Assembly: GCF_038019025.1 (NCBI RefSeq)
Contig: NZ_CP150496.1
Coordinates: 585,501-649,500, forward strand
Source: Polaribacter marinaquae
GTDB taxonomy: Bacteria > Bacteroidota > Bacteroidia > Flavobacteriales > Flavobacteriaceae
Length of the DNA: 64,000 nucleotides
Reading direction: 5' to 3'
The notes beneath the pieces are model-generated. The model ran no database searches. It was not told where the DNA came from and saw nothing but the letters and a program-made list of their open reading frames with translations. The translations under genes were made by a program, and so were the position numbers. Positions 45,134-52,054 of the stretch are shown one piece after another; the first letter of the stretch is position 1; each line of letters starts with the position of its first letter.

Positions 45134-45835
45134 TTAAACAACTACTTCTACTCCACTTTCCAATTCTATTGCAGCATTATCTTTAGTAAATAACCTTGCC
45201 GTATGTGAACCTTTTAAAGTAATTTCATCATTTTTAACTGCTAACCAACTACCTTCTCTTAAACCTAAGACAGGCGTATCATTAAAAACATGAAACTCTT
45301 TTATTCTTGTTTCTCTTGTTTCGCCCATGTGCGTAGAACCTTCTTCTGGATCTAAATAATGTGCGTTTATGTTAAAAGGAATACAACCTAAAGTTTTAAA
45401 ACTTGGCGGATACACAATTGGCATATCATTAGTGTTTTTCATGTTAACACCACATATATTACTACCGGCACTTGTACCTAAATAAGGCGTTCCGTTTTCT
45501 AATACCGCTTTTAAAGTTTGTAAAATATCATGTTTGTAAATTTGATTTACCAACTCAAACGTATTTCCACCTCCGGTAAAAATTCCTTCAGCATTTTGTA
45601 AAGCTTCTTTTTTATTTTCAAACTCATGCAACCCTTTTACGGCAATATTAATGGTAGCAAATGCTTTATTTGCTATTGCAGTATAGGCGTTATACGTGAT
45701 TCCGCCTGGTCTTGCGAAAGGTATAAAAACTATGGTTTTTACATTTTTAAAATGCGTTTTTAATGTTGGCAATAAATATTCTAAATATGTACTTCCAAAA
45801 ACTGTAGAAGTACTTGCTATAATCATGTTTTTCAT
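45134..45835 (-). CDS. pepE: Dipeptidase E (peptidase S51)
   Basis: A 233-residue PepE. The nucleophile S122 is in the elbow GTSAGSN, with D137 (NTNDMPI) and H159 (NINAHY) completing the triad at the same spacing as Salmonella PepE. GGGNTFEL precedes it. The enzyme cleaves dipeptides with N-terminal aspartate in the cytoplasm. The gene is divergent from the first carboxypeptidase-regulatory-like gene. A TAnnTTTG box on the minus strand (45840-45847) lies only 4 bases before the start codon, so its mRNA may be leaderless. Confidence 0.93.
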   Translation of the reverse strand: MKNMIIASTSTVFGSTYLEYLLPTLKTHFKNVKTIVFIPFARPGGITYNAYTAIANKAFATINIAVKGLHEFENKKEALQNAEGIFTGGGNTFELVNQIYKHDILQTLKAVLENGTPYLGTSAGSNICGVNMKNTNDMPIVYPPSFKTLGCIPFNINAHYLDPEEGSTHMGETRETRIKEFHVFNDTPVLGLREGSWLAVKNDEITLKGSHTARLFTKDNAAIELESGVEVVV

Positions 45836-45839
45836 ACAT

Positions 45840-45847
45840 CAAAAATA
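45840..45847 (-). promoter_or_regulatory. Putative -7 box just before pepE
   Basis: Minus-strand TATTTTTG matches TAnnTTTG; its last base is 4 bases before the pepE start codon, leaving room for almost no leader. No clear -33 element. Confidence 0.35.
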
Positions 45848-45880
45848 ATAAAATTGTACTAGAATTTAGGTTTAACAAAA

Positions 45881-45932
45881 ATTTACAATTGCATTAATAC
45901 AATTTTAAGACGATTACTAATTTTCTTTGTAG
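45881..45932 (+). repeat. Upstream segment repeated at 46731-46782
   Basis: These 52 bases align without gaps to 46731-46782 at 39 of 52 positions. The best-kept parts are TTTACAATTGC at the left and CTTTGTAG at the right end. Both copies end just before a paralogous gene (45934 and 46795), so gene and promoter were probably duplicated together. Confidence 0.6.
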
Positions 45933-45933
45933 C

Positions 45934-46719
45934 ATGAGAAATTGTATCCTTTTCATTCTTCTTATTACTTTTATCAGCAAAACTTATACACAAAGTAATC
46001 GATTAGAAATTGCCGGAATTGTAAGCTTAGATAGCTTACCAATTAAAGATGTACATATTATAAATTTAAATACCAATATTGGTACTATTTCTAATGATTT
46101 AGGCGAATTTATTATTCCTGTAAAATTAGGCGATAGCTTATCTTTTTCTCATATCAATTTAAAAAATAGCGTAATTAATATCACAAAAAAGGATTTAAAG
46201 AGTTTAAAAATAGACATCAATTTAACACAGCAAATTATTAGTTTAAAAGAGTTTACTTTAGAAAAACCACGTAGTATTTTCGAACAAGACAAAGATATTT
46301 TTGTGTACAAAGGTCCGGTTATAAATGCAGCAACATTAAATTTACCATATGCCAATACTGTTGCAAAAGAAGACAAAGCTATTTTTAAATTTAGTAGTGG
46401 TGGCGTTGTAAATTTAGATAATTTAATAAATGCTTTAAATGGCAATAATCGAAGTGCGAAGCTTCTAAAGAAAATTCAATTAGAAGATAGCAGATTGTCT
46501 AAAATTAGAAAGTATTTTTCTGATGATTTTTTTATAACAGATTTGCAGATTAAAGAAGAACAAATTAATCCTTTTTTAAATTATTGTATACAGCAAAATA
46601 TTATTTATCATTTTAATAAAAAGGAAAATTTAAAAGTAATGGCAATACTTTTAAAGCAAAGTAAATCTTTTCCTTTAAAAGAGGCATCTGATATTAAAGT
46701 GACTCTAAAAAAGGATTAA
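45934..46719 (+). CDS. Secreted protein with carboxypeptidase-regulatory-like domain, paralogue 1
   Basis: A 261-residue protein with a signal peptide (1-19, ending KTYTQ). Residues about 24-90 form a carboxypeptidase-regulatory-like beta domain (IAGIVSLDSLPIKDVHIINL, GTISNDLGEFIIPVKLGDS). The C-terminal part has a helical region ending KYFSDDFFITDLQIKEEQI and INPFLNYCIQQNI, shared by its two paralogues at 46795 and 48420. The regulatory-like domain is common in surface proteins of this phylum; the C-terminal part is unassigned. It is divergent from pepE. Confidence 0.75.
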   Translation: MRNCILFILLITFISKTYTQSNRLEIAGIVSLDSLPIKDVHIINLNTNIGTISNDLGEFIIPVKLGDSLSFSHINLKNSVINITKKDLKSLKIDINLTQQIISLKEFTLEKPRSIFEQDKDIFVYKGPVINAATLNLPYANTVAKEDKAIFKFSSGGVVNLDNLINALNGNNRSAKLLKKIQLEDSRLSKIRKYFSDDFFITDLQIKEEQINPFLNYCIQQNIIYHFNKKENLKVMAILLKQSKSFPLKEASDIKVTLKKD

Positions 46720-46730
46720 TTTTAACATGC

Positions 46731-46782
46731 TTTTACAATTGCTTTAATAGATTTTTAAGACTGGTTTCTACTTACTTTGTAG
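46731..46782 (+). repeat. Second copy of the upstream segment (see 45881-45932)
   Basis: Gap-free match to 45881-45932, placed 12 bases before the second paralogue. It holds the conserved TTTACAATTGC and CTTTGTAG blocks, likely a shared promoter. Confidence 0.6.
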
Positions 46783-46794
46783 AAAATCAACCAC

Positions 46795-47595
46795 ATGCCT
46801 AAAAAATTACTTTACATTTTTATTTTAATTCCTCTGTCAATTTACTCACAAAAACAAGCTTCTATATTTAAAGGCAAAACTATTGATTCTACTACCGTAG
46901 TAAAAGATGTACACATTATCAATTTAAATACTAAAGCAGGAACATTTTCTCTAGAAAACGGAAAATTTCAAATAAAAGCTAAAGTTAACGACACTTTACA
47001 ATTGAGTTCTATAGGTTATCAAACAAAAAAAATGATTGTAAAAGCCTATCATTTTATAGAAAAAGAAAATTTGATCGAAGTAAAAGAAGCGATTTATAAT
47101 TTAGATGAAATTGTATACAAAAGAACCAATTTAACAGGTTTTCTAGCAGCAGATATTAAACAAACACCTAAAAAGAATTATAAAGAAAAAGCCGTTGCCG
47201 ATTTATTGATAGGTATTAAAAATTTAGATTTAAAAGAAATTGCAAACATGAAAGTAAGTTTGAGTGAAGCTCATTTAATAAAACCAACTAAGTTAAGATT
47301 GCCAAATACTTTTGAAGGCGTTGGTTTCTCTTTTGGTGTTGGTAATTCTAACAAGAAAAAGAAAAAGAAAAACTTTAGCGATGTATTAGATGAAGAAGAT
47401 AAAATAGTTAAGAAAATTTACAACCTATTGGGCGAAGATTTTTTTAAAAATGATTTAAATATTAAAAAAGAACAACATACTCTTTTTATAAATTATTGTT
47501 TAAACAAAAACATTATTCAATTATATAAAGATAAAAAGATGTTAAAACTAATAACAATCTTAAAAATAGAAAGCTTAGAATTTTTAAAGCATTAA
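46795..47595 (+). CDS. Secreted protein with carboxypeptidase-regulatory-like domain, paralogue 2
   Basis: A 266-residue protein with a signal peptide (1-18, ending SIYSQ), a regulatory-like domain (FKGKTIDSTTVVKDVHIINL, GTFSLENGKFQIKAKVNDT) and the same C-terminal block as its neighbours (LLGEDFFKNDLNIKKEQ, LFINYCLNKNIIQLY). It also carries a lysine-rich run (NSNKKKKKKNFSDV region, about 183-192) next to a glycine-rich loop, absent from paralogue 1. Probably made by tandem duplication, since its upstream region also matches that of paralogue 1. Function unknown. Confidence 0.75.
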   Translation: MPKKLLYIFILIPLSIYSQKQASIFKGKTIDSTTVVKDVHIINLNTKAGTFSLENGKFQIKAKVNDTLQLSSIGYQTKKMIVKAYHFIEKENLIEVKEAIYNLDEIVYKRTNLTGFLAADIKQTPKKNYKEKAVADLLIGIKNLDLKEIANMKVSLSEAHLIKPTKLRLPNTFEGVGFSFGVGNSNKKKKKKNFSDVLDEEDKIVKKIYNLLGEDFFKNDLNIKKEQHTLFINYCLNKNIIQLYKDKKMLKLITILKIESLEFLKH

Positions 47596-47630
47596 ATCTA
47601 TGATATATATAAAATCTGAATAACAAATAC

Positions 47631-47900
47631 TTAAGAAATACATTTCGTTTTGTCACATTTTTCTTTTTTACCTCTAGATTTATATATTGTTAATGTAGCA
47701 ATAATACTCCATAGTAAATTAGTAACAAATGGCGGAATAGCATTATAGTAATAACAATTAATAGCTATTAAAACTCCGCCAACTAAATTTAAATATTTAC
47801 CATAAGTAATAAACTTTTTATTTTCTAATAGGGTTATTGCATAAGCAAGAATTATGAAACCAGAACCAGACCAACCAAGAATATCTATTAATATTTTCAT
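47631..47900 (-). CDS. CBU_0592-like small membrane protein
   Basis: An 89-residue protein with three hydrophobic helices (IDILGWSGSGFIILAYAITLL; YLNLVGGVLIAINCYYY; VTNLLWSIIATLTIY) and a basic, cysteine-containing tail (KEKCDKTKCIS). It resembles the CBU_0592 family, function unknown. ATG 47900 gives the family-like start MKILIDILGW; an ATG at 47909 adds MCN and cannot be ruled out. It follows the winged-helix regulator gene and has a palindrome at 47916-47933 that shares sequence with the regulator's own promoter, so it is a likely target of that regulator. Confidence 0.72.
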   Translation of the reverse strand: MKILIDILGWSGSGFIILAYAITLLENKKFITYGKYLNLVGGVLIAINCYYYNAIPPFVTNLLWSIIATLTIYKSRGKKEKCDKTKCIS

Positions 47901-47915
47901 ATTACACATTGTTAT

Positions 47916-47941
47916 ATTTCGATATATCGAAATGATTAATT
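47916..47941 (-). promoter_or_regulatory. Operator-like palindrome before the CBU_0592-like gene
   Basis: An exact 18-base palindrome, ATTTCGATATATCGAAAT (47916-47933), lies 15 bases before the start codon. The stretch 47921-47939 matches 48277-48295 upstream of the regulator gene at 16 of 19 positions. Confidence 0.6.
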
Positions 47942-47949
47942 AAATTTTT

Positions 47950-48252
47950 TTATTTTAAAAACATTACAAAATTATGTATCACTTTTTCATTTCTTTTAAA
48001 ATAAGACCACTTACCATGCCTTGTAGAGATTAATAAGCCACATTTTTCCATATTTGTTAAATAAGTAGAAATTGTAGATTGAGACAAACCTGTTTTTTCT
48101 TGAATATAAGTTACACAAACACCATCATTAAAATGCTTTAGTGTTTCATGTGGCGGAAAATTATTTTCAGGATCTTTTAACCATTCCATTATCTGAAACC
48201 TCACTTTGTTAGATAAACACTTCCCTATTTGCGTCGCTAATTTTAAATCCAT
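47950..48252 (-). CDS. ArsR-like winged-helix transcriptional regulator
   Basis: A 100-residue one-domain regulator. Helix-turn-helix: CVTYIQEKTGLSQSTISTYLTNMEK (about 46-70), with the wing GLLISTRHGKWSYFKRNE after it, and an N-terminal helix MDLKLATQIGKCLSNKVRFQIMEWL. It fits the ArsR/SmtB fold without the CxC metal site; cysteines at 12, 46 and 71 could sense metal or thiol stress, which is inference. Its start codon lies 4 bases after a -7 box, so the mRNA may be leaderless. It heads a two-gene unit with the small membrane protein. Confidence 0.85.
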   Translation of the reverse strand: MDLKLATQIGKCLSNKVRFQIMEWLKDPENNFPPHETLKHFNDGVCVTYIQEKTGLSQSTISTYLTNMEKCGLLISTRHGKWSYFKRNEKVIHNFVMFLK

Positions 48253-48256
48253 ACAA

Positions 48257-48297
48257 CAAACATATCTATAATTTTAGATATGTCAAAATGATTTAAG
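48257..48297 (-). promoter_or_regulatory. Regulator promoter with operator (autoregulation site)
   Basis: On the minus strand TTG (48284-48286) is followed after 19 bases by TATGTTTG (48257-48264), a full Bacteroidota promoter. Between them lies a perfect inverted repeat, ACATATCTA (48260-48268) and TAGATATGT (48275-48283), and 48277-48295 matches the operator before the downstream gene. The repressor's own binding would block this promoter. Confidence 0.65.
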
Positions 48298-48419
48298 TTA
48301 ATATTATCGAAAAACTATAAACTAGTTTAAAATGAGTATCTTTTAACAGAAGTTTATAAAAATAAACAGTAATTTTAATCAATGTAATTCCGTAATTTGT
48401 AAACAACCAACTCAATTAA

Positions 48420-49220
48420 ATGGCAAAAAAATTACTTTTCCTCTTTTTATGCTTTACTAGTTTCTTCAATTTTGCTCAAGATAGAAGAACAATAATCAAC
48501 GGAAAAGTTAACGATTCTTTAAAGTTGGTAAAAAATGCCAATATTATCAATCTTAAAACAAATCAAGGTACTTTTTCTGCGGATGATGGTACTTTTAGGC
48601 TTTTTGTAAAACAAGGAGATTCTGTAAGAGTTTCGTCTATACAACACATTACCAAAATAATTACTATTACAGAGCAAATTATTAGCACAAAAAAAATGGA
48701 TGTTAAATTAGCTTACAATACTGTAGTTTTAGATACATTCGAGCTTAAAAGACATAATTTACTTGGCAGTTTAGAGGCCGATTCTAAATCTGTTCCAATA
48801 GATAAAAAAGAAAAAGCATTAAAAAGTATTTTAGATTTTTCTGATATCGATATGTCTATCGCAGCACCAGATGATCTTATAGATAAAATGAAACCCGATT
48901 TGGTTACCACAGACCCAACTGCAAGATTTGCTGGCGCGGGTGCTGGTTTTAGCATGCCTTTTAAAGATTCTGAACGTTTATGGGCTTTGCGAAAAAAGTT
49001 AGCGAGACAAAAAGCTTTTCCGTACAAAATATTATCAGAGTTAGGTGATAAATTCTTTTTTGATGAATTAAAAATTCCAATCGATCGCTATTTTCATTTT
49101 CTTGAATATTGCAATCCTTTAGGGATAGAAGATTTACACAAAGAAAAAAAGATCTTAGAACTTATTAAAATTTTACAATCAGAAAGTAAATCTTACTTAT
49201 TAATTATAAAAAAAGAGTAA
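48420..49220 (+). CDS. Secreted protein with carboxypeptidase-regulatory-like domain, paralogue 3
   Basis: A 266-residue protein with a signal peptide (1-20, ending FFNFAQ), a regulatory-like domain (INGKVNDSLKLVKNANIINL, GTFSADDGTFRLFVKQGDS) and the C-terminal block LSELGDKFFFDELKIPIDRY shared with paralogues 1 and 2. It is followed by DUF6702 and M1 peptidase genes on the same strand, a common order in Flavobacteriaceae, so this is probably the ancestral copy and the other two are lineage duplicates. A glycine/alanine-rich loop (TARFAGAGAGFSMPF) lies near residue 165. Confidence 0.75.
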   Translation: MAKKLLFLFLCFTSFFNFAQDRRTIINGKVNDSLKLVKNANIINLKTNQGTFSADDGTFRLFVKQGDSVRVSSIQHITKIITITEQIISTKKMDVKLAYNTVVLDTFELKRHNLLGSLEADSKSVPIDKKEKALKSILDFSDIDMSIAAPDDLIDKMKPDLVTTDPTARFAGAGAGFSMPFKDSERLWALRKKLARQKAFPYKILSELGDKFFFDELKIPIDRYFHFLEYCNPLGIEDLHKEKKILELIKILQSESKSYLLIIKKE

Positions 49221-49250
49221 TTTGGCTCAGTAATTGTTTTTTAAAACTAT

Positions 49251-49748
49251 ATGAAATTAAAAAAATATATTTTATTACTATTCGTAATAACCCTAAGTTC
49301 TTTTTCTGTACACAAATATTATTTAAGCTTAACTCAAATAAAATACAACGAAGAAGGTAAATCTGTACAGGTAATTATAAATGTTTTTATGGATGATATT
49401 GAAACTGCTCTAAATAAAGACAATAATATCGATTTGCAGCTTACCACCAAAAAAGAACTAAAAAATAACGATATTTATTTTGAAAACTATTTAAAAGATA
49501 AATTGCATTTTAAAATTAATAACAACGCTAAAAACTTTAATTATATTGGCAAAGAATACGAAGGCGATTTGGTTTTTTTCTATTTAGAAATAGAAGATGT
49601 AAACGCTGTTTCTTCTATAGAAATTAGCAACAAAATACTAATGAAACACTTTCCAGAACAACAAAACTTAATAAAGTCTAAAGTTGGTAAAAAAAATAAA
49701 AGCGTTTTATTAGAAAAAGATAATTACACAGAAATACTAACATATTAA
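49251..49748 (+). CDS. DUF6702 family exported protein
   Basis: A 165-residue protein with a hydrophobic N-terminus (YILLLFVITLSSFSV) followed by HKYYLSLTQIKYNEEGKSVQ, the start of DUF6702, then VFMDDIETALN and LVFFYLEIEDV and a lysine-rich end. The family is Bacteroidota-specific and its function is unknown. It lies 30 bases after paralogue 3 and 29 bases before the first M1 peptidase gene. The fixed order suggests a joint envelope or peptide-processing role, but this is inference. Confidence 0.82.
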   Translation: MKLKKYILLLFVITLSSFSVHKYYLSLTQIKYNEEGKSVQVIINVFMDDIETALNKDNNIDLQLTTKKELKNNDIYFENYLKDKLHFKINNNAKNFNYIGKEYEGDLVFFYLEIEDVNAVSSIEISNKILMKHFPEQQNLIKSKVGKKNKSVLLEKDNYTEILTY

Positions 49749-49777
49749 CTATTATTAATCAATTCAAATTTCAAATT

Positions 49778-51907
49778 ATGAGAAAAATAGGGCTACTAAT
49801 CCTTTCTTTTGTATTTGTAATTGGAGCAACTTTTGCACAAGAATCTGTAACAAAAGAAGGCCATACAAATCAAAACAAATTTAGACAGTTAAAAGAAATT
49901 TTACCAACTCCTAATTTACAAAGAACTGCTTCTGGTGCACCAGGAATAAAATATACGCAGCAAAAAGTAGATTACAATATGGATATTGTTTTAGATGATG
50001 AAAACGCAAGAATTTATGGTGAAGAAACAATTACATATCACAACAATTCTGATGACACGTTGCAATATTTATGGGTGCAATTAGACCAAAATATGCGTGC
50101 TGCAGATTCTAAAACTCCAGATATTCAATCAAGTAGAATTCCGGGTAAAACTTCAACAGCAAGATTTAATAAATCTTATATCGATGCACCTTTTGATGGT
50201 GGTTTTAAAATTGAACACGTTAAAAATATAGATAATAGCAATTTATCTTATACGATTAACCAAACAATGATGCGTATAAATTTAGCGCAACCATTGGCTT
50301 CTGGAGAAAAGTTTCAGTTTAAAATAAAATGGTGGTACAATATCAACAACCACAGAACAGATGGTGGTAGATCTGGTTACGAGCATTTTAAAGAAAACGG
50401 TAATAATAATTATGTGATTGCACAGTTTTACCCAAGAATGTGTGTGTATGATAATGTAGAAGGATGGCAAAACGACCAATTTTGGGGAAGAAGTGAATTT
50501 GCTTTAGAATTTGGAGATTTTACAGTAAACATTACTACGCCAGACGACCATATGTTAGGGGCAACTGGAGTTTTAAAAAATCCAGAAGATGTATTCTCTA
50601 AAAAAGAATTAAAAAGAATTGAAAAAGCTAGAAAAACTTTTGACAATCCTGTAGTTATTAGAACACAAGAAGAAGCAGAAAAAATTGAAAAAAAGAAGTC
50701 TAAAAAAACAAAGACTTGGCAATTTTATGCAGAAAACGTAAGAGATTACGCATTTGCAACTTCAAGAAAATTTATTTTTGATGCAATGGCTGTAAATATT
50801 AATGGTAAAACCGTAATGGCAGAATCTTTATATTCTAAAGAAGCAAATCCGTTATATGGCGACCATTCTACTAGAGCAGTTGCACAAACTTTAAAAACGT
50901 ATTCTAGATATACTTTTGATTATCCTTATCACAAAGCTATTTCTGTAGACGGACAAATGGGTATGGAGTATCCACAAATTTGTTTCAATCCAGGTAGACC
51001 AAATCCTGATGGAACTTACTCTGATAGAGTAAAGTATAGAATGATTAAAGTTACCATTCACGAAGTTGGACACAACTTTTTTCCTATGATTGTTAATTCT
51101 GATGAAAGACAATGGACTTGGATGGACGAAGGTTTAAATTCTTACATGGAAATGCTTGCAGAATTAGACTACGATAAAGATTTTCCAATTACAAGAGGTT
51201 ATCCTAAAAACATAGTTCGTTATATGGCCGGCGATCAATCTAGAATTGCGCCAATTATGTCTAAAGGAGATAATGTGTACAGTTTTGGTAACAATGCTTA
51301 TGGTAAACCAGCAACTGCTTTATGGATTTTAAGAGAAACAATTATGGGTAAAGAATTATTTGACCATGCTTTTAAAACCTATGCAAAAAGATGGAAATTT
51401 AAGCACCCAACGCCTGCAGATTTCTTTAGAACAATGGAAGATGCTTCTGGTGTAGATTTAGATTGGTTCTGGAGAGGGTGGTTTTACACAACAGATGTTA
51501 CAGACATCGGTATCGAAGGTGTTAAAAAGTTTTATGCAGAAGAATCTAACAACGGAAGTGTTAATTTTGTTGAAGATAAAAGTACTGGTTTAACAATTAA
51601 AAAACCAAAATCTGCTAAACCAAAGTATTTCTATGAAGTTACTTATAACAAACCAGGTGGTTTAGTAATGCCAATTATAGTAGAATTAACTTATGCAGAT
51701 GGTACTAAAGAAAAGAAAACGTATCCTGCACAAATTTGGCGATACAATGACAAGCAAGTAACAAAAGCAATTCATTCAGATAAGCAAATTACTAAGATTG
51801 TCATCGATCCAGATTTAGAAACTGCAGATGTAGATGTATCTAACAACAGCTTTCCTAGAGAAAAGAAAGATCAATTTAGTAAGTTTAAAAAGAAAATGAA
51901 GAACTAA
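49778..51907 (+). CDS. M1-family zinc metallopeptidase, paralogue 1
   Basis: A 709-residue exported aminopeptidase-like protein. Signal peptide 1-20 (ATFAQ), an N-terminal beta domain (DYNMDIVLDDENARIYGEE), then the thermolysin-like domain: HEVGH with H428 and H432 and the third zinc ligand E451 in TWMDEGLNS; GMEYP is the substitute for the GAMEN exopeptidase motif. It should trim peptides in the periplasm or outside. A C-terminal beta domain ends DVSNNSFPREKK. It shares the layout and much sequence with the next peptidase (52055). A terminator follows at 51931-51965. Confidence 0.9.
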   Translation: MRKIGLLILSFVFVIGATFAQESVTKEGHTNQNKFRQLKEILPTPNLQRTASGAPGIKYTQQKVDYNMDIVLDDENARIYGEETITYHNNSDDTLQYLWVQLDQNMRAADSKTPDIQSSRIPGKTSTARFNKSYIDAPFDGGFKIEHVKNIDNSNLSYTINQTMMRINLAQPLASGEKFQFKIKWWYNINNHRTDGGRSGYEHFKENGNNNYVIAQFYPRMCVYDNVEGWQNDQFWGRSEFALEFGDFTVNITTPDDHMLGATGVLKNPEDVFSKKELKRIEKARKTFDNPVVIRTQEEAEKIEKKKSKKTKTWQFYAENVRDYAFATSRKFIFDAMAVNINGKTVMAESLYSKEANPLYGDHSTRAVAQTLKTYSRYTFDYPYHKAISVDGQMGMEYPQICFNPGRPNPDGTYSDRVKYRMIKVTIHEVGHNFFPMIVNSDERQWTWMDEGLNSYMEMLAELDYDKDFPITRGYPKNIVRYMAGDQSRIAPIMSKGDNVYSFGNNAYGKPATALWILRETIMGKELFDHAFKTYAKRWKFKHPTPADFFRTMEDASGVDLDWFWRGWFYTTDVTDIGIEGVKKFYAEESNNGSVNFVEDKSTGLTIKKPKSAKPKYFYEVTYNKPGGLVMPIIVELTYADGTKEKKTYPAQIWRYNDKQVTKAIHSDKQITKIVIDPDLETADVDVSNNSFPREKKDQFSKFKKKMKN

Positions 51908-51930
51908 TTTTTAGCTATTCAATTACTATA

Positions 51931-51965
51931 AGCGGTGTAAATATTAATTTACACCGCTTTTTTTT
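51931..51965 (+). terminator. Rho-independent terminator after M1 peptidase 1
   Basis: Perfect 12-base arms 51931-51942 and 51947-51958 with a 4-base loop, followed by a T run. Confidence 0.9.
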
Positions 51966-51973
51966 ATAAAGGT

Positions 51974-51991
51974 TTGTTAAAATTTTAACAA
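51974..51991. promoter_or_regulatory. Perfect AT-rich palindrome upstream of M1 peptidase 2
   Basis: TTGTTAAAATTTTAACAA is an exact 18-base palindrome, 63 bases before the second peptidase ATG and just after the terminator of the first. It could be an operator; its simple composition leaves chance open. Confidence 0.35.
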
Positions 51992-52054
51992 TATTTAACA
52001 GAACTGCACTTATATGCTTAATTTAGGCGACATAATTAATTCAATTCAAACAAA

